Part shown: positions 21,837-28,573 of the stretch, in pieces | Numbering within the stretch: position 1 is the first letter of the stretch | How the letters are laid out: each line of letters opens with the position of its first letter | Assembly: GCA_001784725.1 (NCBI GenBank) | Contig: MFRX01000045.1 | Location: 1-28,573, forward strand | Source: Candidatus Moranbacteria bacterium RIFCSPHIGHO2_02_FULL_40_12b | GTDB taxonomy: Bacteria; Patescibacteriota; Minisyncoccia; Moranbacterales; 2-12-FULL-40-10 | Direction: 5' to 3' | Length of the DNA: 28,573 bases | Position numbers and translations under genes: made by a program | Notes under the pieces: model-generated | Told to the model about the DNA's origin: nothing | Databases searched by the model: none | What the model saw: only the letters and a program-made list of their open reading frames with translations

Positions 21837-22606
21837 AAAATACAATATTAAGCGAAAAAGACGCTAAAATTATAGAAAAAGTAATACTGAAGTATGGGCG
21901 AATAGTGGCTATAAATGACCTGATGAAAGTATTTACAGGCGACTATAATAAAACATCCGCCCATAACAGAATCCAAACGCTATCCCGCGCCGGATGGTTT
22001 TTGCGCGTTAAAAGAGGATATTACTTAATAGTTGAGAGTTTGACTTCAAGGTCTGTAAGCGATATGTCTTTGCTGGTTATTTCTCAAGCGCTAAATAAAA
22101 ATTCTTATATCTCGCTTGATAGCGCTTTGAATTATTATCAGATGTTTGACCAGTACTCTAAAAATGTGATAGCGATAAATTACAGTTTCAGCAAAAAATA
22201 TATTTTTCAAGAAAATGTTTTTAAATTTATAAAAGTGGCGAAAAAATATTACTTCGGCTTTGCGCAAGTTCGCCAGGACGGGAAAATAATTAATATGGCG
22301 ATTAAAGAAAAAGCCCTCATAGATTATTTATATTTAGATAATAGTTTTTATTCCGCCAGCCTGGTATATGAAAAGATAAAAGAACATAAAAAAGAAATTG
22401 ATTTTTCAAGATTGCGGGAATACGCCTCTAAATATGGCATTTCAATTCAAAGAAAAATAGGATTGTTGTTGGATCAAATAGGTATAAATGCCGACGAACT
22501 GCTTCTCAACTCAAAAACGCATAAAGGTTATTCCAGGTTTACCAAGGAATCCAAAATATTTAACGCCAAATGGCGGATTTATTATGATGATAGAATTATT
22601 AAATAG
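21833..22606 (+). CDS. abiEi: AbiEi-family antitoxin / transcriptional regulator, 257 aa
   Basis: Antitoxin of a type IV toxin-antitoxin and phage-abortive system. The N-terminal winged helix (about residues 7-65) reads AKIIEKVILKYGRIVAINDL and NRIQTLSRAGWFLRVKRGYY, the usual AbiEi opening where the wing ends in a Tyr-rich strand. The middle and C-terminal domain (YISLDSALNYYQMFDQ, KEKALIDYLYLDN, FSRLREYASKYG) is typical of the AbiEi_4 group. It should repress its own promoter and counter the partner toxin. It overlaps the toxin gene by 23 bases, showing a coupled operon. It lies inside an island of surface-protein fragments, consistent with horizontal arrival. Confidence 0.85.
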   Translation: MKNTILSEKDAKIIEKVILKYGRIVAINDLMKVFTGDYNKTSAHNRIQTLSRAGWFLRVKRGYYLIVESLTSRSVSDMSLLVISQALNKNSYISLDSALNYYQMFDQYSKNVIAINYSFSKKYIFQENVFKFIKVAKKYYFGFAQVRQDGKIINMAIKEKALIDYLYLDNSFYSASLVYEKIKEHKKEIDFSRLREYASKYGISIQRKIGLLLDQIGINADELLLNSKTHKGYSRFTKESKIFNAKWRIYYDDRIIK

Positions 22607-23351
22607 GCAAGAATTGATTTTGTTGAATAAAAAACTGAAATATCCTTTGGCTATCGCCGAAAAGGATTATTTTTTAGCCATTGTTTCCAAAATTATTCAT
22701 GACTCGTCTCTCAAGAATAAATTAGTATTCAAAGGCGGAACCGCGCTGCATCATGTTTATTTGTCCCAATTCAGGTTTTCTGAAGATTTGTATTTTTCAA
22801 GCAATGAGGTTAATATTATGTTGGAAGAAGTCAAGAATATTTTTAGCGGTTGCGATTTTTTAGAAATAAAAAAGGATTATGTTTCCGGAGCGACTGTTAA
22901 AATCGAGCGTCTGCAATACGCCGGCCCGTTAATCCAAACGAATTCGCTCAAAGTGGAAATAGATTTTTTACAGAAGGTGGTCTTGCCGCCGCTTGAATTA
23001 GACTATAAAAATGCTTATGGCGTTAAAACTAAAGTCCGAGTTATGGATATCAGAGAAATTACGGCGGAAAAAATAAGAGCTATGAGCGACCGCGCGAGAT
23101 ACCGGGACTTCTATGATTTTGTTATGATTATGAAAAAGTTGGATGTCGATGCGGATGAAGTTCTAAATTTAGTCCGACAAAAAGAAATCAGGAAAACTAT
23201 AAGCAAGAAAAATATTTTAAATAACTGGCAACTGGCTAAGCAAGAAAAAAGCGGAGAAGTTCAAAAAATTTACTATTCTGAAGAAGTGACGGATTCAGAA
23301 ATGGAAAAAATGCTTCAAGGTTTGGAGATTGGGGTTATAGATATTTCATAA
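22584..23351 (+). CDS. abiEii: AbiEii-family nucleotidyltransferase toxin, 255 aa, altered active site
   Basis: Nucleotidyltransferase-fold toxin of the AbiE system. The start is placed at the ATG-ATG giving MMIELLNRQELILLNKKLKY, the family's normal N-terminus; a frame from 22488 lies within the antitoxin gene. Motif 1 is FKGGTALHHVY (Gly51-Gly52). The following metal motif, normally D-[IL]-D, reads E-D68-L-Y70, so the second Asp is Tyr (codon TAT, one base from GAT). The third acidic site VEIDFL (E125, D127) is present, as is the C-terminal helix EITAEKIRAMSDRARYRDFYDFVMI. The missing Asp may reduce or abolish activity. Domain order and length fit the family. Confidence 0.87.
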   Translation: MMIELLNRQELILLNKKLKYPLAIAEKDYFLAIVSKIIHDSSLKNKLVFKGGTALHHVYLSQFRFSEDLYFSSNEVNIMLEEVKNIFSGCDFLEIKKDYVSGATVKIERLQYAGPLIQTNSLKVEIDFLQKVVLPPLELDYKNAYGVKTKVRVMDIREITAEKIRAMSDRARYRDFYDFVMIMKKLDVDADEVLNLVRQKEIRKTISKKNILNNWQLAKQEKSGEVQKIYYSEEVTDSEMEKMLQGLEIGVIDIS

Positions 23352-23432
23352 TGAATTATTAAGTTATCCCCAGCCCTTTTCTAAACTGGGCTTGTAGGGG
23401 CATTAGTGGTAAAATAAAATAAATTAAACCGT

Positions 23433-23487
23433 GGACATCCGATGTCCCAAATATTGGCGTAACGTTCGGGGCATTGGATATCTTGGT
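23433..23487 (+). repeat. GACATCCGATGTC palindromic element, degenerate copy
   Basis: GGACATCCGATGTCC (23433-23447) is followed about 22 bases later by GGCATTGGATATCT, a decayed match to the second arm of the element at 27812-27860. Confidence 0.5.
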
Positions 23488-23505
23488 ATTGTTTAAAGGA
23501 AATTT

Positions 23506-24414
23506 ATGAAATTATCGGAAAATCCAACAATTTTATTTTGGTTTTTTGCTTTTGTCTTCGGTTTTTTGGGTTTTAGCGCCTCTGTTTTCGCCGCCGGAAC
23601 GGTTTCTTTTACTGCGGATACGATTGTCAGTTTGTCCGGCATCAGCGACGGAGATCTTTATGTTGCCAATACTTCGCAAGCCGGATCAATGAGTATTTCC
23701 GGAGCGGCTCTGACTGTTTCGGCTATTCCTGACGGCGACAGTTTTATTCTGAAAACCATTAATCACACCAACGCTTTGAAACTGACTCCCTCCGGCGGAG
23801 CGGCGGATTTGGAATTTGACAGTTCTCATCTTTCCGCGGGAGAAATCACCGAGTGGACATTGACTGCAACTGGAAGCGTCCAAGCGGCTCATATTGTCGG
23901 CGTTCCGTCAGCCAGCACATGGTATGCGATAAATATCGGCGGCAGTTTGTATAATAAATACCAATCAAATTCTTCTTCGGAAGTAAGTTTCACCTACAGC
24001 GGCGGGTGGTCGTCCAAGGTTTTTACCATTGAAGAAACCACGGCGCCATTGAGCAATGACAATTCCGTTGAACTGGATGAGGACGAGGACGATAATCCTG
24101 ACAATCTTGATATTTCCAAGGCCGGCTATACGGCTTATTCCAACAAAATTTTAATTCAGTGGAAAACCAATCGCGATGCCAACTCCCATTTGGAATGGGG
24201 GAAAACCGGCGATTTAGGCGATGAGGAATACGACAGCCGAAAAGTGGAAAATCACAGAATTACTTTGGATAACCTTGAATCCGACACCCTCTATTATTTC
24301 CGGATGAAATCCACCGACGAATACGGCAATGACGACCGAACGAAAGTATATTCCGCCAAAACTAAGTCCGCGATTAACTGGGGACTTAACGCTTCCGGTT
24401 TTTTTCCGATTTAA
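23506..24414 (+). CDS. secreted surface protein with FN3-like domain, N-terminal part of a frameshifted gene
   Basis: Signal peptide (about residues 1-29, ending VFAAG), then a beta-rich domain (SFTADTIVSLSGISDGDLYV onward, to about 175) of unknown family that also begins the truncated paralog at 21546. An acidic linker (ELDEDEDDNPDN) leads to a fibronectin-III/purple-phosphatase-N-like domain: ISKAGYTAYSNKILIQWKTN, SHLEWGKTGDLG, ITLDNLESDTLYYFRMKSTD. The frame stops right after a run of seven T (24399-24405). One extra T would read ASGFFSDLNKESDSG and fuse with the next segment. Without it the protein lacks its anchor and would be released. It has no strong promoter that I can see. Confidence 0.75.
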   Translation: MKLSENPTILFWFFAFVFGFLGFSASVFAAGTVSFTADTIVSLSGISDGDLYVANTSQAGSMSISGAALTVSAIPDGDSFILKTINHTNALKLTPSGGAADLEFDSSHLSAGEITEWTLTATGSVQAAHIVGVPSASTWYAINIGGSLYNKYQSNSSSEVSFTYSGGWSSKVFTIEETTAPLSNDNSVELDEDEDDNPDNLDISKAGYTAYSNKILIQWKTNRDANSHLEWGKTGDLGDEEYDSRKVENHRITLDNLESDTLYYFRMKSTDEYGNDDRTKVYSAKTKSAINWGLNASGFFPI

Positions 24415-24461
24415 ACAAGGAAAGTGATTCCGGAAAATCCGTTACGGAAAAAATCGGCGGG

Positions 24462-24905
24462 TTGCCGGGAAAAATAGAAGAAAAATTAGGGAACCTGGGA
24501 TTTTTCAACGCGGAAATATTCAAAAGGGAAGGCAAGAAATATATTTCAGAAATAAGGTTAAGAATAATAAACAAAGAAAATAATCCCATTGCCAATCTTG
24601 AAGTTAAGCTTTTTTCCAGCCCAAAAACATCAATTACCGGCGAAAACGGGATAGCGTCTTTTAAAGAAGTGGGATTAGGAAGACATACCGTGGCTTTTAG
24701 TTATCAAGGGCAGAATTTTAGAAAAAAACTGACCCTGGGCGGCAAGGATTCCTATAAGGAAGGATCGGTTCAAGTTCCGGTATTTGAAATAAAAGCGGAG
24801 AAAGATGAGAGGCCATGGTGGGAATGGATGATTTTGGCGGTGTTAATTTTGATAGCTATTATAGCTATTGTTAAAAAAAGAAAAAAAGGGATTGTCCCGC
24901 GTTAA
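24462..24905 (+). CDS. C-terminal Ig-like and membrane-anchor part of the frameshifted surface protein
   Basis: This frame is open upstream through the T7 run, so the true product should begin in the 23506 gene; a TTG at 24462 is only a formal start. It encodes a carboxypeptidase-regulatory/Ig-like domain (NPIANLEVKLFSSPKTSITG, GIASFKEVGLGRHTVAF), then a Trp-rich boundary (RPWWEW), a membrane helix (MILAVLILIAIIAIV) and the basic tail KKRKKGIVPR. This is the standard sorting tail of membrane-anchored surface proteins. Together with 23506-24414 it makes a protein of about 465 residues: signal, beta domain, FN3, Ig-like, anchor. Confidence 0.7.
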   Translation: MPGKIEEKLGNLGFFNAEIFKREGKKYISEIRLRIINKENNPIANLEVKLFSSPKTSITGENGIASFKEVGLGRHTVAFSYQGQNFRKKLTLGGKDSYKEGSVQVPVFEIKAEKDERPWWEWMILAVLILIAIIAIVKKRKKGIVPR

Positions 24906-24996
24906 TAATTCAAACTGGCAAGAGCTGCTTGAAAATATTTTAGGTTCTGTTAATATAAATATAGCAAAACAAATAGTAATTTATATATTTTATAAA

Positions 24997-25018
24997 GTCG
25001 CGGGGGAGGCGGCTTTTT
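24997..25018 (+). terminator. intrinsic terminator after the surface-protein gene
   Basis: GTCGC (24997-25001) pairs with GCGGC (25009-25013, one G-U), extended by three A-T pairs, followed by T5. Short stem, so moderate confidence. Confidence 0.5.
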
Positions 25019-25099
25019 GTAAATACTAATACTTGCGAATATTTAAAACAAATTAATTCGAATGTATTTGTTTAATAATTCGCGATAGTTTGCATTCAA

Positions 25100-26755
25100 A
25101 TGAAAAATGGAAAGAAATATATCTTTGTCATCGGAGGAGTAATGAGCGGGGTAGGAAAAGGAATCACCACTTCATCAATCGGGACGATTTTAAAAGCCCG
25201 CGGATTTTCGGTCACGGCGATTAAAATTGATCCCTACATAAACGTCGACGCCGGAACAATGAATCCGACGGAGCATGGAGAAGTTTTTGTTTTAGACGAC
25301 GGCGATGAAACCGATCAGGATATGGGAAATTATGAACGGTTTATGGATATTACTCTTAGCCGGACAAATTATATGACTACCGGAAGGGTCTATGAAACAG
25401 TGATACATAAGGAGAGAAATTTGGAATACGGGGGAAAATGCGTGGAAGTTGTTCCCCATATTCCGCTTGAAGTAATAAGCCGGATTGAGAAGGTCTCGCA
25501 GAAGACCAAATCCGAAATAACAATTATTGAAATAGGAGGCACGGTAGGGGAATATCAAAATATCCTTTTCTTGGAAGCGGCCAGAATGATGAAAATAAAA
25601 CATCCCGACGATGTTTTATTCGTGATGGTGAGCTACCTTCCCATACCTTCAAAAATAGGGGAGATGAAGACCAAGCCGACGCAATACGCAGTCAGGACTC
25701 TCAATAGCGCGGGAATCCAGCCGGACGTGATTGTGGCTCGAAGCGAGACATTTCTTGACCAGAAACGGAAAGAAAAAATCGCGATGTTCTGCAACATTCC
25801 GGAACGTTACGTCATTTCAGCCCCGGATATCGAATCGATTTATGAAGTGCCGATTAATTTCGAAAGAGACGACCTAAGCCGGCTTATTTTGAAAAAACTC
25901 GGGCTTAAATCAAAAAAGGCGGATTTGAATGACTGGTACAATCTCATTGACCGGATAAAGTCCGCGAAAAAAACGGTAAAAATTGGCGTGGTGGGAAAAT
26001 ATTTCGGCACGGGGGACTTCATCTTAAGCGATTCCTATATCAGCGTTCTTGAAGCCATAAAACATGCGGGCTATAAATTTGAGCTTAAACCGGAAATTGG
26101 CTGGATAAACAGCGAGCAATTTGAAAAAGAGCCGGAAAAAATAGAATCATTGAAGGATTTTGACGGCATAATAGTTCCGGGAGGATTCGGCTCAAGGGGA
26201 ATTGAGGGAAAAATAAAGGCCATACAGTTTTGCCGGGAAAATAAAATTCCGTATTTCGGCCTTTGCTACGGCATGCAATTGATGGTAATTGAATTTGCCA
26301 GAAATGTCCTGGGGCTAAAAGACGCCAACACCACCGAAGTGGACCGGGACACGAAAAACCCGATAATTGACATTATGCCGGAGCAGAAAAAGAATTTGGA
26401 AGACAAAAACTACGGAGCCACAATGCGGCTCGGGGCTTACCCGGCGACATTAAAAAAGGACTCTATTGCTTATGGCGCTTATGGAGCGAAGAAAATTTAC
26501 GAGCGGCATCGCCATCGCTGGGAAGTTAGTCCGGAATACATTGGAAAATTGGAAAAAGCGGGATTGGGTTTTTCCGGAAAATCTCCAGACCGGCGTCTGA
26601 TGGAAATCGCCGAACTACCTAAAGACATCCATCCATTTTTCCTGGGCACCCAATTCCATCCGGAATTCAAATCCCGTCCGCTTTCCGCCCATCCGTTGTT
26701 TTTGGAATTTATCAAAGCGGCGGGTAATAAACAGGAAAGGCAGAGTAAATTCTAA
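25100..26755 (+). CDS. pyrG: CTP synthase
   Basis: Converts UTP to CTP using ATP and glutamine. The N-terminal amidoligase domain (about 1-270) starts KYIFVIGGVMSGVGKGITTS with the SGVGKG nucleotide loop, KIDPYINVDAGTMNPTEHGE and the IEIGGTVGEYQ segment. The class I glutamine amidotransferase domain (about 295-545) has VPGGFGSRG, the nucleophile Cys389 in FGLCYGMQL and the His/Glu pair in GTQFHPEFKSRP. All catalytic residues are seen and 551 aa is normal. The leader is AT-rich with ATTCG-type repeats and no clear Shine-Dalgarno. A hairpin follows the gene. Confidence 0.97.
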   Translation: MKNGKKYIFVIGGVMSGVGKGITTSSIGTILKARGFSVTAIKIDPYINVDAGTMNPTEHGEVFVLDDGDETDQDMGNYERFMDITLSRTNYMTTGRVYETVIHKERNLEYGGKCVEVVPHIPLEVISRIEKVSQKTKSEITIIEIGGTVGEYQNILFLEAARMMKIKHPDDVLFVMVSYLPIPSKIGEMKTKPTQYAVRTLNSAGIQPDVIVARSETFLDQKRKEKIAMFCNIPERYVISAPDIESIYEVPINFERDDLSRLILKKLGLKSKKADLNDWYNLIDRIKSAKKTVKIGVVGKYFGTGDFILSDSYISVLEAIKHAGYKFELKPEIGWINSEQFEKEPEKIESLKDFDGIIVPGGFGSRGIEGKIKAIQFCRENKIPYFGLCYGMQLMVIEFARNVLGLKDANTTEVDRDTKNPIIDIMPEQKKNLEDKNYGATMRLGAYPATLKKDSIAYGAYGAKKIYERHRHRWEVSPEYIGKLEKAGLGFSGKSPDRRLMEIAELPKDIHPFFLGTQFHPEFKSRPLSAHPLFLEFIKAAGNKQERQSKF

Positions 26756-26800
26756 AATGAATAAAAATATTTTTATTCCTGGCGTACGGGATAATTAAAG

Positions 26801-26824
26801 AGCAGGACAAAACCCTGCTTTCTT
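26801..26824 (+). terminator. probable terminator after pyrG
   Basis: AGCAGG (26801-26806) pairs with CCTGCT (26814-26819), followed by TTCTTAAAATT. Just before it is a perfect 18-bp AT palindrome, AATAAAAATATTTTTATT (26760-26777), directly after the stop codon. Confidence 0.5.
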
Positions 26825-26863
26825 AAAATTCAAGTTTACTAGTTATTGGTTACGGATTACTAG

Positions 26864-27136
26864 TTACTCAACGCTTACAAATCTCCTGCCAACCAGTTTT
26901 CCGGTGAAGTTCTTTACTTTTTTAAAAGTGAACTTTACAACCCCGTCTTTCAACGCGAAAAGAGTGTCGTCTTCGCCGCGCTTGACGTTTTTTCCCGGAT
27001 GGAATTTCGTGCCTCTTTGCCGGATGATTATGTTTCCGGTTTTTACTTTTTGATTGCCGAAAATCTTGACTCCTAGTCGCTTGGAAATCGAATCGCGTCC
27101 TAGTTGCGTGGAGCCACCGGCCTTACGATGCGCCAT
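26864..27136 (-). CDS. rpmA: 50S ribosomal protein L27
   Basis: Small basic protein near the peptidyl-transferase centre. The N-terminus MAHRKAGGSTQLGRDSISKR is canonical and not preceded by the cleavable extension of Firmicutes. The core shows RLGVKIFGNQKVKTGNIIIR and QRGTKFHPGKNVKRGEDDTL, the family signature. 90 aa is usual. The customary partner rplU is not adjacent in the visible sequence. A consensus promoter lies 120-150 bases upstream; the leader between contains repeats of TTACATTG and AATTTAGCAAT type. Confidence 0.97.
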   Translation of the reverse strand: MAHRKAGGSTQLGRDSISKRLGVKIFGNQKVKTGNIIIRQRGTKFHPGKNVKRGEDDTLFALKDGVVKFTFKKVKNFTGKLVGRRFVSVE

Positions 27137-27257
27137 AAAATTAAATTGTTACATTGTTAAATTATTACATTGATAAACCAAACCATTTAGCAATTTGACA
27201 ATTTAGCAATATGCGCTGGGGCGGGACGCCAAGCAGATAATATTAAATACGAAATTT

Positions 27258-27286
27258 ATTGTATCAAACTATGCTATAATAGTCAA
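27258..27286 (-). promoter_or_regulatory. promoter of rpmA
   Basis: Minus strand: TTGACT (27281-27286), 17-base spacer ending in TGA (extended -10), TACAAT (27258-27263). A TATAAT on the plus strand at 27275-27280 may serve the divergent gene. Confidence 0.65.
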
Positions 27287-27303
27287 GTATCTCCTCCTTT
27301 CCA

Positions 27304-27349
27304 CCCCTCCCTGGACAGGGAGGGGAATTAAAGGGGAGGGTTGATAAAA
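27304..27349 (+). repeat. dispersed palindromic repeat copy forming the leader of the 27350 gene
   Basis: CCCCTCCCTG-GA-CAGGGAGGGG (two arms, 27304-27325) followed by AATTAAAGGGGAGGGTTGAT and AAAA before the ATG. Its GGGGAGGG is the only Shine-Dalgarno-like sequence for the next gene. Confidence 0.7.
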
Positions 27350-27790
27350 ATGAAAAAGATATTACTGAAGATAAAAGAGTTTTGGGAAAAATATGAGGTA
27401 AAAATCGTGCTGATTATCGGTTTTTTGCTTGTTTCAGCCATTTCTTTTGAGTTTGGGACGCTTTATGGTCAAAAATGGCAGCAAAAATCGCTTATTATCG
27501 AAAAAACAGTCCAAAGTGCTATTCTGCCTGAAACAGCCCAAAAGCCCCTGGAAACGCAAAATTTGGCCTCTGATAATGAATCAACTAGCCCATTGGAGGC
27601 AAGTAATACTGAACAATCCAAGCCAATTGATAAAAATTGCGTCTTTGCAGGCAGTAAAAATTCCAACAAATATCACATTCCGACTTGCCGCTGGGCAAAG
27701 CAAATCAAACCGCAAAATCTAGTCTGCTTTAAGTCCGCCGAAGACGCCGCGCAAAAGGGCTACCAGCCGGATAAAAATTGTGTAAAATAA
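27350..27790 (+). CDS. membrane-anchored protein with Ada-like metal-binding domain, 146 aa
   Basis: One membrane helix near the N-terminus (about residues 17-38, VKIVLIIGFLLVSAISFEFG), a Gln/Ser/Thr-rich linker, and a C-terminal domain (about 98-146) resembling the Ada metal-binding or nuclease-tail zinc module: FAGSKNSNKYHIPTCRWAKQ, SAEDAAQKGYQPDKNC. In the family the last motif is normally PCxxC; here it is PDKNC, so one Cys ligand is replaced by Asp. The domain should be outside the cell if the helix is a signal anchor. The ATG at 27350 is chosen over an upstream TTG at 27341. Function unknown; DNA binding during uptake would be speculation. Confidence 0.75.
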   Translation: MKKILLKIKEFWEKYEVKIVLIIGFLLVSAISFEFGTLYGQKWQQKSLIIEKTVQSAILPETAQKPLETQNLASDNESTSPLEASNTEQSKPIDKNCVFAGSKNSNKYHIPTCRWAKQIKPQNLVCFKSAEDAAQKGYQPDKNCVK

Positions 27791-27794
27791 ATTA

Positions 27795-27883
27795 AGGACT
27801 TACGCGTTTGCAGACATCCGATGTCTTTCGGCTGTTACGGTCGCGAGACATCGGATGTCTAAACAAGCAAACGCGTAAATCCT
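27795..27883. repeat. large nested inverted repeat with GACATCCGATGTC palindromes
   Basis: Outer arms 27800-27811 and 27867-27878 pair perfectly over 12 bp and extend to 16 of 17. Inner arms 27812-27826 (AGACATCCGATGTCT) and 27846-27860 pair over 15 bp, each itself a near-palindrome, around a 19-base loop. Confidence 0.8.
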
Positions 27884-27892
27884 GAAATTAAA

Positions 27893-27929
27893 AGAACCCA
27901 CCGTAATTTTCCGTATGGGTTCTTTTTTT
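27893..27929. terminator. bidirectional intrinsic terminator
   Basis: AGAACCCA (27893-27900) pairs with TGGGTTCT (27916-27923), then T7 on the plus strand and TTTT on the minus strand. It separates the convergent Ada-like and histidine kinase genes. Confidence 0.8.
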
Positions 27930-27935
27930 CTGCAA

Positions 27936-28573
27936 TTATTTCGGTATCATGAGAATGAATTTAGAATGGTTTTCCGGTGTTGGTTCATACCAAACATTTC
28001 CACCATGTTTTCTCATTGCATCCCGGACAAGATACAGTCCAAGTCCAGTTCCTTTCTCATCTAAATCTCCCTTAATCCTTTTGTACTGATCAAAAATCTC
28101 TTCACGATATTCTTCCAATATTGCAGGACCATTATCATAAACAATGATATGGATCCTGTCTGGATAATCTTCGTATCCGAAAGCGATTACTTTTTCTTCT
28201 TCTTTGCCGCCGTACTTTATGGCGTTTTTTAACAACTCATACACAGACATTGTAATCCAGCTTTTCACGGCCTCGAATTTTATTTCTCCGGCCGGTATCG
28301 AACCCAGGCGATTGTCGATTATAATCTCTTTGTCGGCGATCGCCTCTGAAAAAACGTCCAGAATTGGATCAATAATGTCTACACGGAGATCCAACTCCTG
28401 CTTTTCCGGTATTTTTTCTCCGATTATCAGGGCGGACTTAGTCAGGTAATTATTTACAATTCCCTCTAAACCCATAATACGCTTAAACAGATCGGCTAAT
28501 GTAGCTTTGACGCTCTCGTTTTCGATTTTCCCATACCTCTCTTTTATAACTCGGTTTAAAGTTCCGCCAATAG
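27936..28573 (-). CDS. sensor histidine kinase, C-terminal part (cut by window edge)
   Basis: The frame continues without a stop to the window end, so an internal ATG at 28475 is not the true start. The visible 211 or so residues contain the helical dimerisation region (upstream of and around MGLEGIVNNYLTKSALIIGE) and the HATPase domain: N box VYELLKNAIKYGG, G1 box VYDNGPAI (DxGxG reduced to DNGPA), G2 box DEKGTGLGLYLVRDAMRKHG. The end KFILMIPK is a normal terminus. It should phosphorylate a response regulator, which is not visible here. The conserved phosphoacceptor His is not evident in the visible part and may lie upstream or be absent. Confidence 0.85.
   Translation of the reverse strand, partial: IGGTLNRVIKERYGKIENESVKATLADLFKRIMGLEGIVNNYLTKSALIIGEKIPEKQELDLRVDIIDPILDVFSEAIADKEIIIDNRLGSIPAGEIKFEAVKSWITMSVYELLKNAIKYGGKEEEKVIAFGYEDYPDRIHIIVYDNGPAILEEYREEIFDQYKRIKGDLDEKGTGLGLYLVRDAMRKHGGNVWYEPTPENHSKFILMIPK

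Noticed and set aside
22488..22583. A 32-residue N-terminal extension of the AbiEii toxin
   Set aside because: This stretch is entirely inside the antitoxin gene and its translation does not resemble the family; the tandem ATG at 22584/22587 gives the usual start.
1..28573. Alternative genetic code (UGA recoded, as in some CPR)
   Set aside because: The conserved genes here (pyrG, rplI, rpmA, S41, PurF-like, LCP) read through without internal UGA and end normally.

Overview
The window (about 28.6 kb, AT-rich, standard genetic code) looks like a chromosomal segment of a Candidate Phyla Radiation (Patescibacteria) bacterium, most likely from the Parcubacteria side. This is inferred from gene style: short intergenic gaps, many small orphan proteins, an exopolysaccharide locus without lipid A genes, an LCP-type wall ligase, and surface proteins with a signal peptide and a C-terminal membrane anchor. 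The presence of ribosomal protein L9, which several CPR lineages lack, argues mildly against Microgenomates. No database search was possible.

Layout. 1-620: orphan gene with its own promoter and terminator. 626-8638: a mostly minus-strand surface-polysaccharide block with two GT4 glycosyltransferases, a large polytopic membrane protein with a small translationally adjacent partner, a GT2 polyisoprenyl-phosphate glycosyltransferase, a small membrane protein and a UDP-sugar 6-dehydrogenase. Two plus-strand intergenic stretches inside this block (about 1926-2102 and 4497-4820) have a consensus promoter, several stable stems and an intrinsic terminator but no reading frame; they are the best candidates for undescribed structured RNAs. 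8639-9020 is a divergent control region packed with inverted repeats. 9021-9975: two orphan genes, each with promoter, strong Shine-Dalgarno and terminator. 10002-18606: plus-strand second half of the polysaccharide locus: GT4, O-antigen ligase/polymerase-like protein, SGNH hydrolase, GT4, LCP ligase, GT2 and an S41 processing protease, with a minus-strand SemiSWEET-like gene embedded. 18645-20648: an orphan PurF-like amidotransferase divergent from rplI. 20807-24905: an accessory island with two surface-protein genes each broken by a one-base frameshift, a truncated paralog, and an AbiEi/AbiEii toxin-antitoxin pair. 25100-28573: pyrG, rpmA, a membrane-anchored Ada-like zinc-ribbon protein and a histidine kinase cut by the window edge.

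How the genes fit together. The dehydrogenase would supply a uronic-acid nucleotide sugar, the GT2/GT4 enzymes would build and extend a lipid-linked glycan, the Wzy/WaaL-like protein would polymerise or ligate it, the SGNH enzyme might edit acyl groups and the LCP protein would attach the product to the envelope. Dispersed palindromic repeats (a palindrome followed by ATTAAGGGGAGG) sit in frame inside several of these genes, and most promoters share TTGACA-N14-TGN-TANNNT.
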